Below, in pieces: positions 8,915 to 17,816 of a stretch of 64,000 nucleotides of DNA. Source of the DNA: Brevibacterium sp. UCMA 11754 (lineage in GTDB: Bacteria; Actinomycetota; Actinomycetes; Actinomycetales; Brevibacteriaceae); assembly GCF_021532275.1 (NCBI RefSeq), contig NZ_JACBOT010000029.1:186001-250000 (forward strand). The letters are read 5' to 3'. Position 1 is the first letter of the stretch. The number at the start of each line of letters is the position of its first letter. A model generated the notes under the pieces. It was not told the DNA's origin and did not search any database. It saw only the letters and a program-made list of their open reading frames with translations. The position numbers and the translations under genes were made by a program.

Positions 8915-8945
8915 TTGACGGTCAATTGCATCTACCGAATAGATG
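8915..8945. promoter_or_regulatory. two adjacent palindromes upstream of monooxygenase
   Basis: TTGAC-G-GTCAA (8915-8925) and CATCTA-CCGAA-TAGATG (8929-8945) lie in the 241-bp gap before the monooxygenase start. This AT-richer stretch probably contains the promoter. The binding proteins are unknown. Confidence 0.4.
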
Positions 8946-9021
8946 TAGCCGTATGGAGTCAATCATTTCCGGGTATCTCGAAGCTCCGCCGAAAGCACCG
9001 AACTCAGCCGAATCGACTAGG

Positions 9022-9954
9022 TCAGACGGAATCCTTGCCTGAGGCCGCCTCGGCGAGGATCTCGCGCATCATCGTCGTCACGGCTTTCGCCTTCGCAGTC
9101 CCGGCCGCCTGCGACAATGCCGAGACGACGAGATGAAGGCTGGGTGCAGGGTCGGCGATTTCGAGGATCGAGGTCTTGGCCCCCGTATAGGTCTGTTCGA
9201 TGTCGGGGCGCTGGTTGAGGATCGAGAATCCCAGCCCCATTGCGACCATCGAACGCACGGTCTCGTAGTTCGAGGATTTGTACTTGACCTTGGGAGTGAT
9301 GCCGGCCGTACGCAGCATAGTGAGGAAGTACTCCCGGCTGTCGGGCAGATCGAGGAGGACGAGCGGGTCCTCGGCGAGCGCGGACAGCTTCACCTTCTTC
9401 TTCCCGGCCAGCCGGTGGTTCGTGTCGACGATGACGTGCGGCCTCACCTCGCCGACCCTCTGGGCTTGGATGCCTTCGGCATCGGTGAGGTCGTAGTTGA
9501 TCGCGATCTCCGCCCGCCCGCTGCGCAGTGCGGCCACGCACTCCTCGTGATCACCCTCGACGACTTCGATGCTCAGCTCCGGGTGCCGTTCGTTGAGCCG
9601 CCCGATGAGCTGCGGAAGAATGAAGGGGGCCAGGGTCTTGAAGCAGGCAAGGACGATCGTGCCGCGAACCTCGTTCTGCCCGGCCTGGATCGATTCGACC
9701 GCATCGGTGATGAGCCCGAAGATCTGGCGGGTCTCGTGAAGCAGCCCTTCTCCGGCGGGAGTGAGGACGAGGCCCTTAGAATGCTGGCGGACGAAGAGAG
9801 GTGCGCCGAGCGCCTTCTCCAGCTGATTGATCGCCGTGGACACCGCCGATTGGGCAATGTGGAGCTCCTGGCTCGCCGTCGTCATGTTCAACGTCTTCGC
9901 GCATTCTGCGAAGTACGAGAGCTGGGTGAGCGTGATCGAGAATCTGTGGACCAT
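9022..9954 (-). CDS. LysR-family transcriptional regulator
   Basis: The 310-aa protein has an N-terminal winged HTH (LSYFAECAKTLNMTTASQEL, then QSAVSTAINQLEKALGAPLF) and a periplasmic-binding-like effector domain from about 95 onward. The ATG at 9954 has GAAGAGG upstream. It is divergent from the RidA-DUF1028-M20-MFS-aldehyde dehydrogenase operon, and two T-N11-A boxes lie between them at 9971-10010. By the usual LysR pattern it activates that operon in response to a pathway intermediate and represses itself. Confidence 0.9.
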   Translation of the reverse strand: MVHRFSITLTQLSYFAECAKTLNMTTASQELHIAQSAVSTAINQLEKALGAPLFVRQHSKGLVLTPAGEGLLHETRQIFGLITDAVESIQAGQNEVRGTIVLACFKTLAPFILPQLIGRLNERHPELSIEVVEGDHEECVAALRSGRAEIAINYDLTDAEGIQAQRVGEVRPHVIVDTNHRLAGKKKVKLSALAEDPLVLLDLPDSREYFLTMLRTAGITPKVKYKSSNYETVRSMVAMGLGFSILNQRPDIEQTYTGAKTSILEIADPAPSLHLVVSALSQAAGTAKAKAVTTMMREILAEAASGKDSV

Positions 9955-9970
9955 GGCGACCTCTTCGTCA

Positions 9971-10010
9971 TTGGAATCTATTATTCAGATTTGGAATCTG
10001 TTTTTCAGAT
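9971..10010. promoter_or_regulatory. tandem 20-bp LysR-type binding sites
   Basis: Two head-to-tail 20-bp units occur at 9971-9990 and 9991-10010, each starting TTGGAATCT and ending TTCAGAT. Each holds a T-N11-A box: ATCTA-N5-CAGAT (9976-9990) and the perfect ATCTG-N5-CAGAT (9996-10010). The 20-bp pitch is about two helical turns, so bound dimers would lie on one face of the DNA. Confidence 0.75.
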
Positions 10011-10129
10011 GGAGTCTCTAGATAATAACTATTTCACAGATACTCCGATCTTTCCGAGAATGGAACCACACACCGAACGGCCCCACAACCCGTTTGACAT
10101 GTTCCGATCAGCTCGAAGAGGAGACCGCA

Positions 10130-10588
10130 GTGGCCGAACCCACGCACACACGTCTGAGAATGTTCAACACCAAAGAGACCTACCCCGAACAGAATCTCGA
10201 CAACGATCTGTGCCAGGCCGTCGTCGCCGGTGGTGTCGTCTATCTCCGCGGGCAGATCGGCCAGGACCTTGAGACTCGCGAGTCCGTGGGCATCGGCGAC
10301 GTCACTGCGCAGGCGGAGAAGGCCATGTCCAATATCGCCATGCTCCTCGAAGAAGCGGGCAGTCGGCTCGAGGACATCGTCAAGGTCACCATCTACATCA
10401 TCGATCCCCGCTACCGCGAGGATGTCTACCGCACCGTGGGCAAGTGGCTCAAGGGCGTCTACCCAGTCTCGACGGGCATCGTCGTTCAGGCTCTCGCCCG
10501 CCCCGAGTGGCTCGTCGAAATCGACGCCACCGCCGTCATCAGCGAACCCAGCACCGCGATCACAGCCCCCACCGAGGTGGCCAAGTGA
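10130..10588 (+). CDS. RidA (YjgF/YER057c/UK114) family protein
   Basis: The 152-aa protein has RidA-family features: VVYLRGQIGQD in the N-terminal half, QAEKAMSNIAMLLEEAGS, and an IVKVTIYIID strand. RidA proteins hydrolyse reactive enamines/imines to ketones and ammonia or act in amine catabolic pathways. Whether the catalytic Arg of the archetype is kept cannot be settled without an alignment, so the activity is not certain. The GTG at 10130 is chosen for GAAGAGGAG at 10115-10123. It is the first gene of the LysR-linked operon and overlaps the next gene by GTGA. Confidence 0.85.
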   Translation: MAEPTHTRLRMFNTKETYPEQNLDNDLCQAVVAGGVVYLRGQIGQDLETRESVGIGDVTAQAEKAMSNIAMLLEEAGSRLEDIVKVTIYIIDPRYREDVYRTVGKWLKGVYPVSTGIVVQALARPEWLVEIDATAVISEPSTAITAPTEVAK

Positions 10589-11268
10589 CCTTCTCCCTGC
10601 TCCTCCACGATCCCGACACCGGCGAATTCGGTGCCGCGATCGCCTCGTCCTCTCCCGCGGTCTCCGCCCGGTGCCTCAACCTGGCCGACGGCATCGGCGG
10701 AGTGAACTCGCAGAACATCACGGATCCCCGCCTCGGCGGACGGATTCTCGACGAGATGGCAACCGGAAAGCCCGCGCAGTTGGCCCTGGATTCCATCGTC
10801 GACCAAGTCGAGTCCGAGATCATCGCCTACCGCCAGATCCTCGTCATCGACGGCGGCGGCAACACCGCTGCCCATTCCGGTGCCGAGACTCTCGGGATCT
10901 TCGGTGCCCGCACCGAGCAGAATGCCGTGGCCGGTGGAAACATGCTCAAATCACTCGACGTCCTCGATGCCTTCATCGAGACCGCCCTGGAATCGACTGG
11001 GCCGATCGAACGTCGCCTCTTCGCAGCCTTCCAGGCCGCCTTCGACGCCGGAGGAGAGGCCGGTCCCGTGCATTCGGCCGGGCTCGCCGTCGTCAGCGAC
11101 GCCGGGTGGAGGGTGACTGATCTGCGCGTGGACTGGGCCGAGGAGGACCCCATCGGTGAGCTGGGCGAACTTCTCGACATCTGGATGCCCCAACGCGAGG
11201 ACTACATCACCCGCGGTCTCAATCCCGTGGCCTCACCGTCCTACGGAGTCCCCGGAGACGAGCGATGA
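10585..11268 (+). CDS. DUF1028 protein, Ntn-hydrolase-like
   Basis: The 227-aa product matches DUF1028 (COG3342), a family placed in the Ntn-hydrolase superfamily. The start GTG overlaps the RidA stop, and the second residue is Thr followed by FSLLLHDPDTGEFGAAIAS. Removal of the initiator would thus expose an N-terminal Thr, the typical Ntn nucleophile. Its substrate is unknown. Its place between RidA and an M20 amidohydrolase suggests amide-bond cleavage in the same pathway. The stop overlaps the M20 start (ATGA). Confidence 0.82.
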   Translation: MTFSLLLHDPDTGEFGAAIASSSPAVSARCLNLADGIGGVNSQNITDPRLGGRILDEMATGKPAQLALDSIVDQVESEIIAYRQILVIDGGGNTAAHSGAETLGIFGARTEQNAVAGGNMLKSLDVLDAFIETALESTGPIERRLFAAFQAAFDAGGEAGPVHSAGLAVVSDAGWRVTDLRVDWAEEDPIGELGELLDIWMPQREDYITRGLNPVASPSYGVPGDER

Positions 11269-12458
11269 GCCAGCCCACCGACCTCGAACAGCCCACGAGA
11301 CCAGGCGCCGGTTCAGTGATGACTGCCGATCAGTCCGTGAAGGACCGGATCGCGGCCCGCCTCGCCGAGGTGGGCCCGGCTCTCATCGGTCTGTCCGATT
11401 CGCTCCACGACTACCCCGAACTGGGGTGGCAGGAGTTTCGGTCCTCCGCCTCGGTGGCCGGCGTCTTGGCCGCTCACGGTTTCACCGTCGAACATCCCTA
11501 CCTCGGACTCGAGACCGCCTTTCGTGCAACATTCGGCACCAGCGACTTCACCATCGGATTCCTCGCCGAATACGACGCTCTGCCAGGACTCGGTCATGCC
11601 TGCGGGCACAATCTCATCTCCGCCATGAGCGTGGGAGGGGCCATCGGCCTTGCCGCAGTCGCCGATGAACTCGGCATCACGGTCGAGGTCCTCGGCACAC
11701 CGGCCGAAGAAGGCGGCGGCGGGAAGATCGAACTCCTCGAACGCGGCGCGTTCACTGAGCTCGACTTCGCCCTCATGGCTCACCCCGCACCCGTCGATGT
11801 CGCCGAAGCCGAGCCCTTCGCCGTGACGCACTGGCATGTCGAATACACCGGCCGGGCTGCTCACGCCGCCGCCTACCCAGAGCGCGGCATCAACGCCAAT
11901 GACGCATTCCTCGTCGCCCAGGTGGCCCTCGGTCTGCTGCGTCAACAACTGCCGAAGACGGTCAGGGTTCACGGTGTGATGACCAACGGCGGTGAAGCAC
12001 CGAACGCGATCCCGGCGAAGACGGAGGGCCGATGGTACGTCCGAGCCGAATCGACCGACGAGCTGCTCGAAGTCGAGAAGCAGGTCATCAACTGCTTCGA
12101 GGCCGGGGCGCTGGCCACCGGAGCAAGCCTGTCGATCACTCCGGAGAGCAAACGGTACGCCGAGATGCGCACTGATGAGGAAGCACTGGAGTCCTACCGG
12201 ACCAATGCCATCGCCCTGGGACGCAACTTCGACGTCGACCCGGTTGCGGCCACAATGAACCGCGCCTCGACGGATACGGGCAATGTGTCCCAGATCGTCA
12301 ACGCCATTCACCCCTACATCGGGGTCGGGGGTGAGGCGAGCAACCACCAGGCTGCCTTCGCCGAATCCTGTGTCGGGGAAGAGGCCGAACGCACACTCCT
12401 CGACGGCGCAACGGCCCTGGCGTGGACTGCAGCAGACGTCAGCGCCCGACGTTCCTGA
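11265..12458 (+). CDS. M20-family amidohydrolase (AbgB/aminoacylase type)
   Basis: The 397-aa metal-dependent amidohydrolase of the M20D group shows LHDYPELGWQEF (about 45-56), the metal segment AEYDALPGLGHACGHN (about 102-117), the catalytic Glu in GTPAEEGGGGK, and a dimerisation domain with YTGRAAHAA. M20D enzymes release amino acids or aromatic amines from N-acyl or p-aminobenzoyl-glutamate-like substrates. The protein is cytosolic. It is coupled by a 4-bp overlap to the DUF1028 gene and followed by an MFS carrier that probably imports its substrate. Confidence 0.87.
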   Translation: MSQPTDLEQPTRPGAGSVMTADQSVKDRIAARLAEVGPALIGLSDSLHDYPELGWQEFRSSASVAGVLAAHGFTVEHPYLGLETAFRATFGTSDFTIGFLAEYDALPGLGHACGHNLISAMSVGGAIGLAAVADELGITVEVLGTPAEEGGGGKIELLERGAFTELDFALMAHPAPVDVAEAEPFAVTHWHVEYTGRAAHAAAYPERGINANDAFLVAQVALGLLRQQLPKTVRVHGVMTNGGEAPNAIPAKTEGRWYVRAESTDELLEVEKQVINCFEAGALATGASLSITPESKRYAEMRTDEEALESYRTNAIALGRNFDVDPVAATMNRASTDTGNVSQIVNAIHPYIGVGGEASNHQAAFAESCVGEEAERTLLDGATALAWTAADVSARRS

Positions 12459-12560
12459 ACCACCCGCACCATCGGTCTCAGCCAGAGGCCACACGCACAG
12501 CAAGCAACACCACACCACAAGGTCCCCGGCGGGCCTGAGGTTCCAAAGGAGGAACTCGAT

Positions 12561-13910
12561 ATGAGCGGTGCACACCCTGCCGACGCGAATGATCTGGCCT
12601 ACAAGAAGGGCCTGCAGAAGAGCGTCGCCGCCGGATCCATCGGCGTGCTCGTCCACTGGTTCGACTGGGCCGTCTACGCCTATATGGCGACGACGATCGC
12701 AGCGATCTTCTTCCCTGAAGGCGACGAAACCGCGGGCCTGCTCGCAACCTTCGCCGTCTTCGCGGTCTCGTTTCTCGTTCGTCCGATCGGTGCGATCATC
12801 TTCGGTCGCCTCGGCGACAAACTCGGACGCAAGGTCACCCTCTCTGTCGTCATCCTTGCCATGGCGGCTTCGACTCTCGTCCTCGGCATTCTGCCGACCT
12901 ACGAGACGATCGGGATGCTCGCTCCGATCCTCCTCATCGTCACCCGTATCGTCCAGGGCTTGGCCGCCGGTGGAGAGTTCGGCAGCGCGGCGGCGTTCCT
13001 CGGCGAGTTCTCACCCCGGAAGCGCCGAGGCTTCGGCTGCAGTTGGCTGGAATTCGGCTCCCTGCTCGGGTTCCTCCTCGCATCCCTCGTCGTCTTTCTG
13101 CTCACCCAGGCGCTCAGTCCCGAACAGGTGCTGGCGGGCGGCTGGAGGATTCCCTTCCTCATCACCGTTCCACTGGGTCTCGTCGGCCTCTACATCCGCC
13201 GCAAGATCGAGGACACTCCAGAGTTCGAGGCGCTGCAGAAGATGGAGACCGTCTCCGAGTCACCGCTGCGCGAGGTCTTCAAGCGCAACCCCAAACAGTT
13301 CCTCCAGACCTGTGGCATGGAGATCTTCATGAACGTCACGTTCTATGTCGTCCTCGTCTACCTGCTCACCTATCAGGAGACCGAGCTGGGCTTCGATCCC
13401 GGCCGAGCGGCCCTGCTCTCGACCCTAGCCTCGGCACTCGGACTCATCATCGTTCCGCTCTCGGGCATCGCCTCCGACAAATTCGGTCGCAAACCCGTGC
13501 TCATGACCGCCGCAGTCTCCCTGACAGTTCTCGCGATCCCGCTGTTCATGCTCATGCAGGTCCAGTCCGACCTGGCCGCGTTCGTCTCGACCTTCGGGCT
13601 GGCGTTCATCCTCGCCATCATCCTCGGCACTCACGCCGTGACCGTCGTCGAGCTCTTCCCGACGCGGACCAGACAGACCGGGCTCTCGATCGCCTATGCA
13701 CTCACCGCTGCTCTGTTCGCCGGCACCGCGCCTTACGCCCTGACCTGGCTGATCGAGAACACTGGCAGCATGCTCAGCCCCGGCTTCTTCTTGGCCGTCG
13801 TCGGCGTCGTCGGCATCATCACCGTGGTCTCGATTCCAGAGACCAAAGGCATCGACCTCCTCAAGGACGATGATCTCGATACCCCGGCAACCGCCTCGGC
13901 GAGCGCTTAG
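12561..13910 (+). CDS. MFS transporter, metabolite:H+ symporter type
   Basis: The 449-aa membrane protein has about 12 predicted helices. The MHS-type signature FVRPIGAIIFGRLGDKLGRK-like loop lies between TM2 and TM3, with RIVQGLAAGGEFG in TM4. The WFDWAVYAY motif in TM1 is typical of the proline/betaine/shikimate symporter group. AAAGGAGGA precedes the ATG. It is the fourth gene of the LysR-linked operon, so its substrate is likely the amide or amino compound metabolised by its neighbours. Confidence 0.88.
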   Translation: MSGAHPADANDLAYKKGLQKSVAAGSIGVLVHWFDWAVYAYMATTIAAIFFPEGDETAGLLATFAVFAVSFLVRPIGAIIFGRLGDKLGRKVTLSVVILAMAASTLVLGILPTYETIGMLAPILLIVTRIVQGLAAGGEFGSAAAFLGEFSPRKRRGFGCSWLEFGSLLGFLLASLVVFLLTQALSPEQVLAGGWRIPFLITVPLGLVGLYIRRKIEDTPEFEALQKMETVSESPLREVFKRNPKQFLQTCGMEIFMNVTFYVVLVYLLTYQETELGFDPGRAALLSTLASALGLIIVPLSGIASDKFGRKPVLMTAAVSLTVLAIPLFMLMQVQSDLAAFVSTFGLAFILAIILGTHAVTVVELFPTRTRQTGLSIAYALTAALFAGTAPYALTWLIENTGSMLSPGFFLAVVGVVGIITVVSIPETKGIDLLKDDDLDTPATASASA

Positions 13911-13946
13911 CCACCCATACCACCACACACGACTGGAGACTCTCCC

Positions 13947-15458
13947 ATGACTGACACCGCCTCAGCGCCCGCCGCCGTCGCCACAACCTGGCATGACAAG
14001 GCAGCGAAGCTGACCATCGACGGACGCCCCGTGATCAACGGCAAACGCGTCGACGCGCGCTCGGGCCAGACCCAGGCGAAGACGAACCCTGCCAACGGTG
14101 AGACGATCTCGCAGCTCCACCTCGGCGGGCAGGCCGATGTCGATGCTGCGGTGAGTGCGGCACGTGCCGCCTACGAATCCGGGGAGTGGTCACGAACCTC
14201 GGCCACCCATCGCCGTGAAGTGCTGCTGCGCCTGGCTAATCTCATTGAGGCTCGGGCCGACGAATTCGCTCTGCTCGACACTCTCGACATGGGCAAGCCG
14301 ATCGGGGAATCTTCGACGATCGATGCTCCTGGTTCCGCCGCGCTCTACCGTTTCTACGGGGAGGCGATTGAGAAGACCGCGGACGAAATCCCGGTCACGC
14401 CGGTAGGATCGACCGCTCTGGTGACCCGTGAGCCGCTCGGGGTCATCGGCATCATCGTGCCGTGGAACTACCCGTTGGAAATCGCGACGTGGAAGATCGC
14501 TCCGGCCCTGGCGGCAGGCAATGCGCTCGTCGTCAAACCCCCGGTCGAAGCCTCGCACTCGATCCTGCTGTTGGCCGAACTCGCTGCCGACGCGGGAGTT
14601 CCGGCAGGCATCCTCAACGTCGTCCCCGGTCGCGGATCGGTCGTGGGCAAGGCACTGGGCATGCACATGGACGTCGACATGCTCGGCTTCACCGGTTCTA
14701 CCGAGGTGGCCATGCAGCTCCAGCAGTATGCCGGGACATCGAACATGAAACGTCTGGCCCTGGAAGCCGGCGGGAAGAGTTCGAACATCGTCTTCGCCGA
14801 CTGCGACGACCTCGAAGCCGCAGCCCGGAAGTCGGCATTCGGTGCCTTCTACAACCAAGGCGAGGTGTGCTCGGCAAACTCACGCATCTTCGTCGAACGC
14901 CCCGTGTACGAGGAGTTCCTCGAACTTTTCAAAGCTGCGGCTGATGGCTTCCAGCCCGGCGATCCGCTGGACCCTGAGACGGCGATCGGTTCACTGGTCT
15001 CTGAGAAGCATGCTGACCAGGTGTGGGAGTGTGTCGAGGAGGCTCGGATGGACGGCACCATCATCAAGGGCGGCAATCGCCCGGAGATCAACGGGTCCAA
15101 GGCATTCATCGACCCCACGATCGTCACCGACCTGCCCGCCGACCACCGCCTCCACCAGCACGAGATCTTCGGTCCCGTCGCTCTCGTCGCTCCCTTCGAC
15201 ACCGAGGGCGAAGCGATCGAGAAGGCGAACGGAACGCCCTATGGGCTCGCGGCCTCACTGTGGACCGGCAGCATGGCCCGGGCCCACCGCGTCTCGTCCC
15301 GCCTCGTCGCCGGCACGGTGTCGGTGAACACCGTCGATGCCCTCGGTTTCACGACACCCTTCGGCGGGTTCAAGCAGTCCGGGTTCGGTCGGGATCTGTC
15401 GGTACATGCACTGGAGAACTACTCGGACTTCAAGACCACCTGGTTGCAGTGGGGGTGA
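13947..15458 (+). CDS. NAD(P)-dependent aldehyde dehydrogenase
   Basis: The 503-aa ALDH-superfamily protein has PWNY at 172-175, the general base in LEAGGKS (E273) and the catalytic Cys in GEVCSA (C308). The sequence is closest in style to the gamma-aminobutyraldehyde/betaine aldehyde group. It oxidises an aldehyde to a carboxylate. It closes the operon 36 bp after the MFS gene and is followed by a hairpin terminator. A RidA protein and an ALDH in one operon suggest that an amine-derived imine or aldehyde is an intermediate. Confidence 0.9.
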   Translation: MTDTASAPAAVATTWHDKAAKLTIDGRPVINGKRVDARSGQTQAKTNPANGETISQLHLGGQADVDAAVSAARAAYESGEWSRTSATHRREVLLRLANLIEARADEFALLDTLDMGKPIGESSTIDAPGSAALYRFYGEAIEKTADEIPVTPVGSTALVTREPLGVIGIIVPWNYPLEIATWKIAPALAAGNALVVKPPVEASHSILLLAELAADAGVPAGILNVVPGRGSVVGKALGMHMDVDMLGFTGSTEVAMQLQQYAGTSNMKRLALEAGGKSSNIVFADCDDLEAAARKSAFGAFYNQGEVCSANSRIFVERPVYEEFLELFKAAADGFQPGDPLDPETAIGSLVSEKHADQVWECVEEARMDGTIIKGGNRPEINGSKAFIDPTIVTDLPADHRLHQHEIFGPVALVAPFDTEGEAIEKANGTPYGLAASLWTGSMARAHRVSSRLVAGTVSVNTVDALGFTTPFGGFKQSGFGRDLSVHALENYSDFKTTWLQWG

Positions 15459-15508
15459 TTGCCCTTCACACGGGCCTTATGTCTCGGGCTTGTGTGGTCT
15501 TAATCAAT

Positions 15509-15540
15509 CAGTCGGCGTCGGAATCTTCCGGCGCCGACTG
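15509..15540. terminator. hairpin terminator after aldehyde dehydrogenase
   Basis: CAGTCGGCG (15509-15517) pairs with CGCCGACTG (15532-15540). The inner CGGAA/TTCCG extends the stem, leaving one T-G wobble and a tight loop. It closes the LysR-linked operon and also lies before the convergent esterase. Confidence 0.7.
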
Positions 15541-15629
15541 GATCTCCGTCTGAGGGCCTGCTCGATCGAGAGCGTCATGGAGTACACAGATGACGCCAAG
15601 CCTGCATCTATCCATAACCTTCGGAATAG

Positions 15630-16499
15630 TCAGCGCGTATGACAAGATTTCAGATAGCTCAGGAAGGATGCTTGCAGACCGGTCACATGTGTTTCTCGCA
15701 GGATTGCCCGTGACACGTCCTGGGACCAACCCTTGCTATGCAACCGCTCCAAGAGGTCGAGTACGCTACGCGCCAGTCCTCGGTAGATCGCAATGTCACC
15801 TAGAATCTCGTCTTCGTTCAAGGTGATGTGCAGCTTCTTGCCTGATGAGTCCTTGGTCCGTTGCTGAAGGTCCGAAACGAGGTCGAACACCCGGCTCTCC
15901 GGCGATATCACGCCGGGGCTGCCCGCGCCGAAAGTCGCGAATGTGGTGGAACCGCGCAGCCATGCATAAAGGGCAAAGAGGCCTCCATATGAGGAACCGA
16001 AGAGTCCGTGCCCTGCCTGACTCACATTCAACCGCGACTGCAGTACAGGGTGAAGCTCATCAGTAATAAAGTCGAGGAAGACGTCCGCGTGTGTATCTGC
16101 GAGCAGTGAGAGATATGCGTCTACTTGTTCTTGTGTCATTGCGCCGGAGTCTCGGGCCGACGACAGGGTGGATACCATCTCGTCACTGACAGGCTCGCCC
16201 GGAGGCACCAGATCACGATTGCGCAGTGATGCCCAGTCTGCTGCCTCAACGCCGGCATAGCCGATGCTGACCTGTATGTACGGCGCGATCGATAGGTAAG
16301 GATCCGCCTGCGTGACGTTGAGTGGCGCGGTGAGGCCTACCGACCAGTTGCCATCGACCACATAGATCAGCGGCAAGCGTTCCGTGGAATCTCCGTAGTT
16401 CGGCGGGGTGGTCACCCAGATTCCGTAGCTGTTGCCAGTCTTTGACGTGATCTCAAAATACTCCGTGTCGGGCAAGCTGCCGTGCAGTACTCCGCTCAT
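15630..16499 (-). CDS. alpha/beta-hydrolase, IroE/Fes-like esterase (COG2819)
   Basis: The 289-aa protein is of the putative-esterase family (PF00756-like). The nucleophile elbow GSSYGG, a C-terminal His in RETHVTGL and an Asp/Glu-rich C-terminal half give a plausible triad. No signal peptide is seen, so it is probably cytosolic. The ATG at 16499 has GAAGGAGAA and overlaps the stop of the preceding amidohydrolase by one base, so the two genes form an operon. GC content is visibly lower than in the flanking operons. The substrate is unknown; an ester or amide linked to the amidohydrolase product is likely. Confidence 0.82.
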   Translation of the reverse strand: MSGVLHGSLPDTEYFEITSKTGNSYGIWVTTPPNYGDSTERLPLIYVVDGNWSVGLTAPLNVTQADPYLSIAPYIQVSIGYAGVEAADWASLRNRDLVPPGEPVSDEMVSTLSSARDSGAMTQEQVDAYLSLLADTHADVFLDFITDELHPVLQSRLNVSQAGHGLFGSSYGGLFALYAWLRGSTTFATFGAGSPGVISPESRVFDLVSDLQQRTKDSSGKKLHITLNEDEILGDIAIYRGLARSVLDLLERLHSKGWSQDVSRAILRETHVTGLQASFLSYLKSCHTR

Positions 16500-17722
16500 C
16501 AGTTCTCCTTCTTCACTATTCGACCGGCTTTGATGACAATTGCGGCCATATCTGGATCGGCGAAATTGTTCGCATTCTGCAACGGGTCTTGTTGCCACAC
16601 GACCAAGTCGGCCAACATCCCTTCACCGATCATTCCCACAGTTTCCTTGAGACCAAGAATCTCAGCGTTGATACTTGTCGCAGACACGAGTGCTTGCATG
16701 GGCGTCTGCAATTCGGCGCGCAATCGCAGCTCCTCGCCTCGGCGCCCCTGATTGGGGCCGATAAGGTCTGAGCCCAAGCCAACGCGAAGGCCCGCCTCGG
16801 TAGCGAGGGTGAGCGCCGATGCCATTCGTTCACGAACCCCAGAGATGCGTTCGCGAGCATCAGCTTCGAGTCCCATACCTTCTGTATCAGCGAGTTGCTC
16901 GATGACTGCGAATGTAGGAACCAATGCCACATCATGTTCGCGCATGAGCTCGGCCGTCGGCGCGTCGATGTCAGTCCCGTGTTCGACACAGCGCACGCCG
17001 GCAAGCACGGCATTGCGAATGCCTGCGTTATTGTGAGCGTGCACTGTGACATAAGATCCTCGAGCTTGAGCTTCTTCCACCGCTACCGAGATCTCGTCAA
17101 CAGAGAATTGAGTGTCATTGAGGTGATCGTTTCCGCCGACGACGCCTCCGGTGACACAGAGCTTGATAAACGTCGCACCACGCCGAAATGACTCTCGAAC
17201 ATTGCGACGCAGTTCACCGGCGTCACCCGACATCAACGACAGCGCGCACAGGCCGGGCACGTGGTGCGCCGTCCACAGCTCCGTCGGTTCCCATGCACTG
17301 CCGTAGTACCCGTGTCCGCCGGTCTGGCACTGGACCGGGCCACAACTTAGTACGCGTGGTCCTCTAACCTTGCCCTTCTCAATGACGTCGACTACTCCGC
17401 CATCGATACCGCCAGTGTCGCGTACCGTGGTGAAACCCGCATCGAGAGCGGCGCCGGCGGACGAGAATATGTCCGCCGCGATCTCCGCCGCCGACATCTG
17501 GAATCCAAACTGAGCCCTGATCGGACTCGAAAGACCGAGGTGGACGTGCGCGTCGATAAGGCCCGGAGTGAGGAGTCTCCCCTTCAGATCTAGAGTCTTC
17601 GCTCCTGAAGGAGCATGTCCCAGTTCGGAGATTTTTCCGTTTGTGACACGCACGTCGACCGCGGAGGGAACTGTTCCCACACCATCGGCAACAATGCCAC
17701 CAATCAACCAGTAGTCGTTCAT
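16499..17722 (-). CDS. amidohydrolase-superfamily enzyme (imidazolonepropionase/prolidase-like)
   Basis: The 407-aa protein has a TIM-barrel amidohydrolase layout: N-terminal beta-sandwich, metal HxH at 59-61 (LIDAHVHLG), a likely carboxylated Lys in TFIKLCVTGG, His in VHAHN and VEHGTD, and Asp in GLGSDL. It resembles the Xaa-Pro dipeptidase/imidazolonepropionase branch, which hydrolyses cyclic or dipeptide amides. It is the first gene of a two-gene operon with the esterase. Its promoter region holds two copies of a palindrome next to the divergent TetR gene. Confidence 0.85.
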   Translation of the reverse strand: MNDYWLIGGIVADGVGTVPSAVDVRVTNGKISELGHAPSGAKTLDLKGRLLTPGLIDAHVHLGLSSPIRAQFGFQMSAAEIAADIFSSAGAALDAGFTTVRDTGGIDGGVVDVIEKGKVRGPRVLSCGPVQCQTGGHGYYGSAWEPTELWTAHHVPGLCALSLMSGDAGELRRNVRESFRRGATFIKLCVTGGVVGGNDHLNDTQFSVDEISVAVEEAQARGSYVTVHAHNNAGIRNAVLAGVRCVEHGTDIDAPTAELMREHDVALVPTFAVIEQLADTEGMGLEADARERISGVRERMASALTLATEAGLRVGLGSDLIGPNQGRRGEELRLRAELQTPMQALVSATSINAEILGLKETVGMIGEGMLADLVVWQQDPLQNANNFADPDMAAIVIKAGRIVKKEN

Positions 17723-17748
17723 GATGTCCTCCTTGACTATCGAACGTA

Positions 17749-17799
17749 ACTAAACAGTGGTGAATTCAATATGAGGTAACCTACTCAACAGTGGTGAGT
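17749..17799. promoter_or_regulatory. two TetR-type operators between divergent genes
   Basis: The 17-bp near-palindrome ACTCAACAGTGGTGAGT (17783-17799) has a second copy, ACTAAACAGTGGTGAAT, at 17749-17765. The two are identical at 15 of 17 positions and their centres are 34 bp apart. One lies by the amidohydrolase promoter and one by the TetR promoter, as expected for dual repression. Confidence 0.75.
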
Positions 17800-17816
17800 C
17801 TATCAAGGGAGGCATT

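Noticed and set aside
7518..8918. 466-codon plus-strand frame opposite the monooxygenase
   Set aside because: The minus-strand product has two clear dinucleotide-binding motifs; the plus-strand product has low complexity and no family features.
11313..12656. 447-codon minus-strand frame opposite the M20 gene
   Set aside because: It runs across the M20 gene and into the MFS gene with no homology; it is an antisense shadow.
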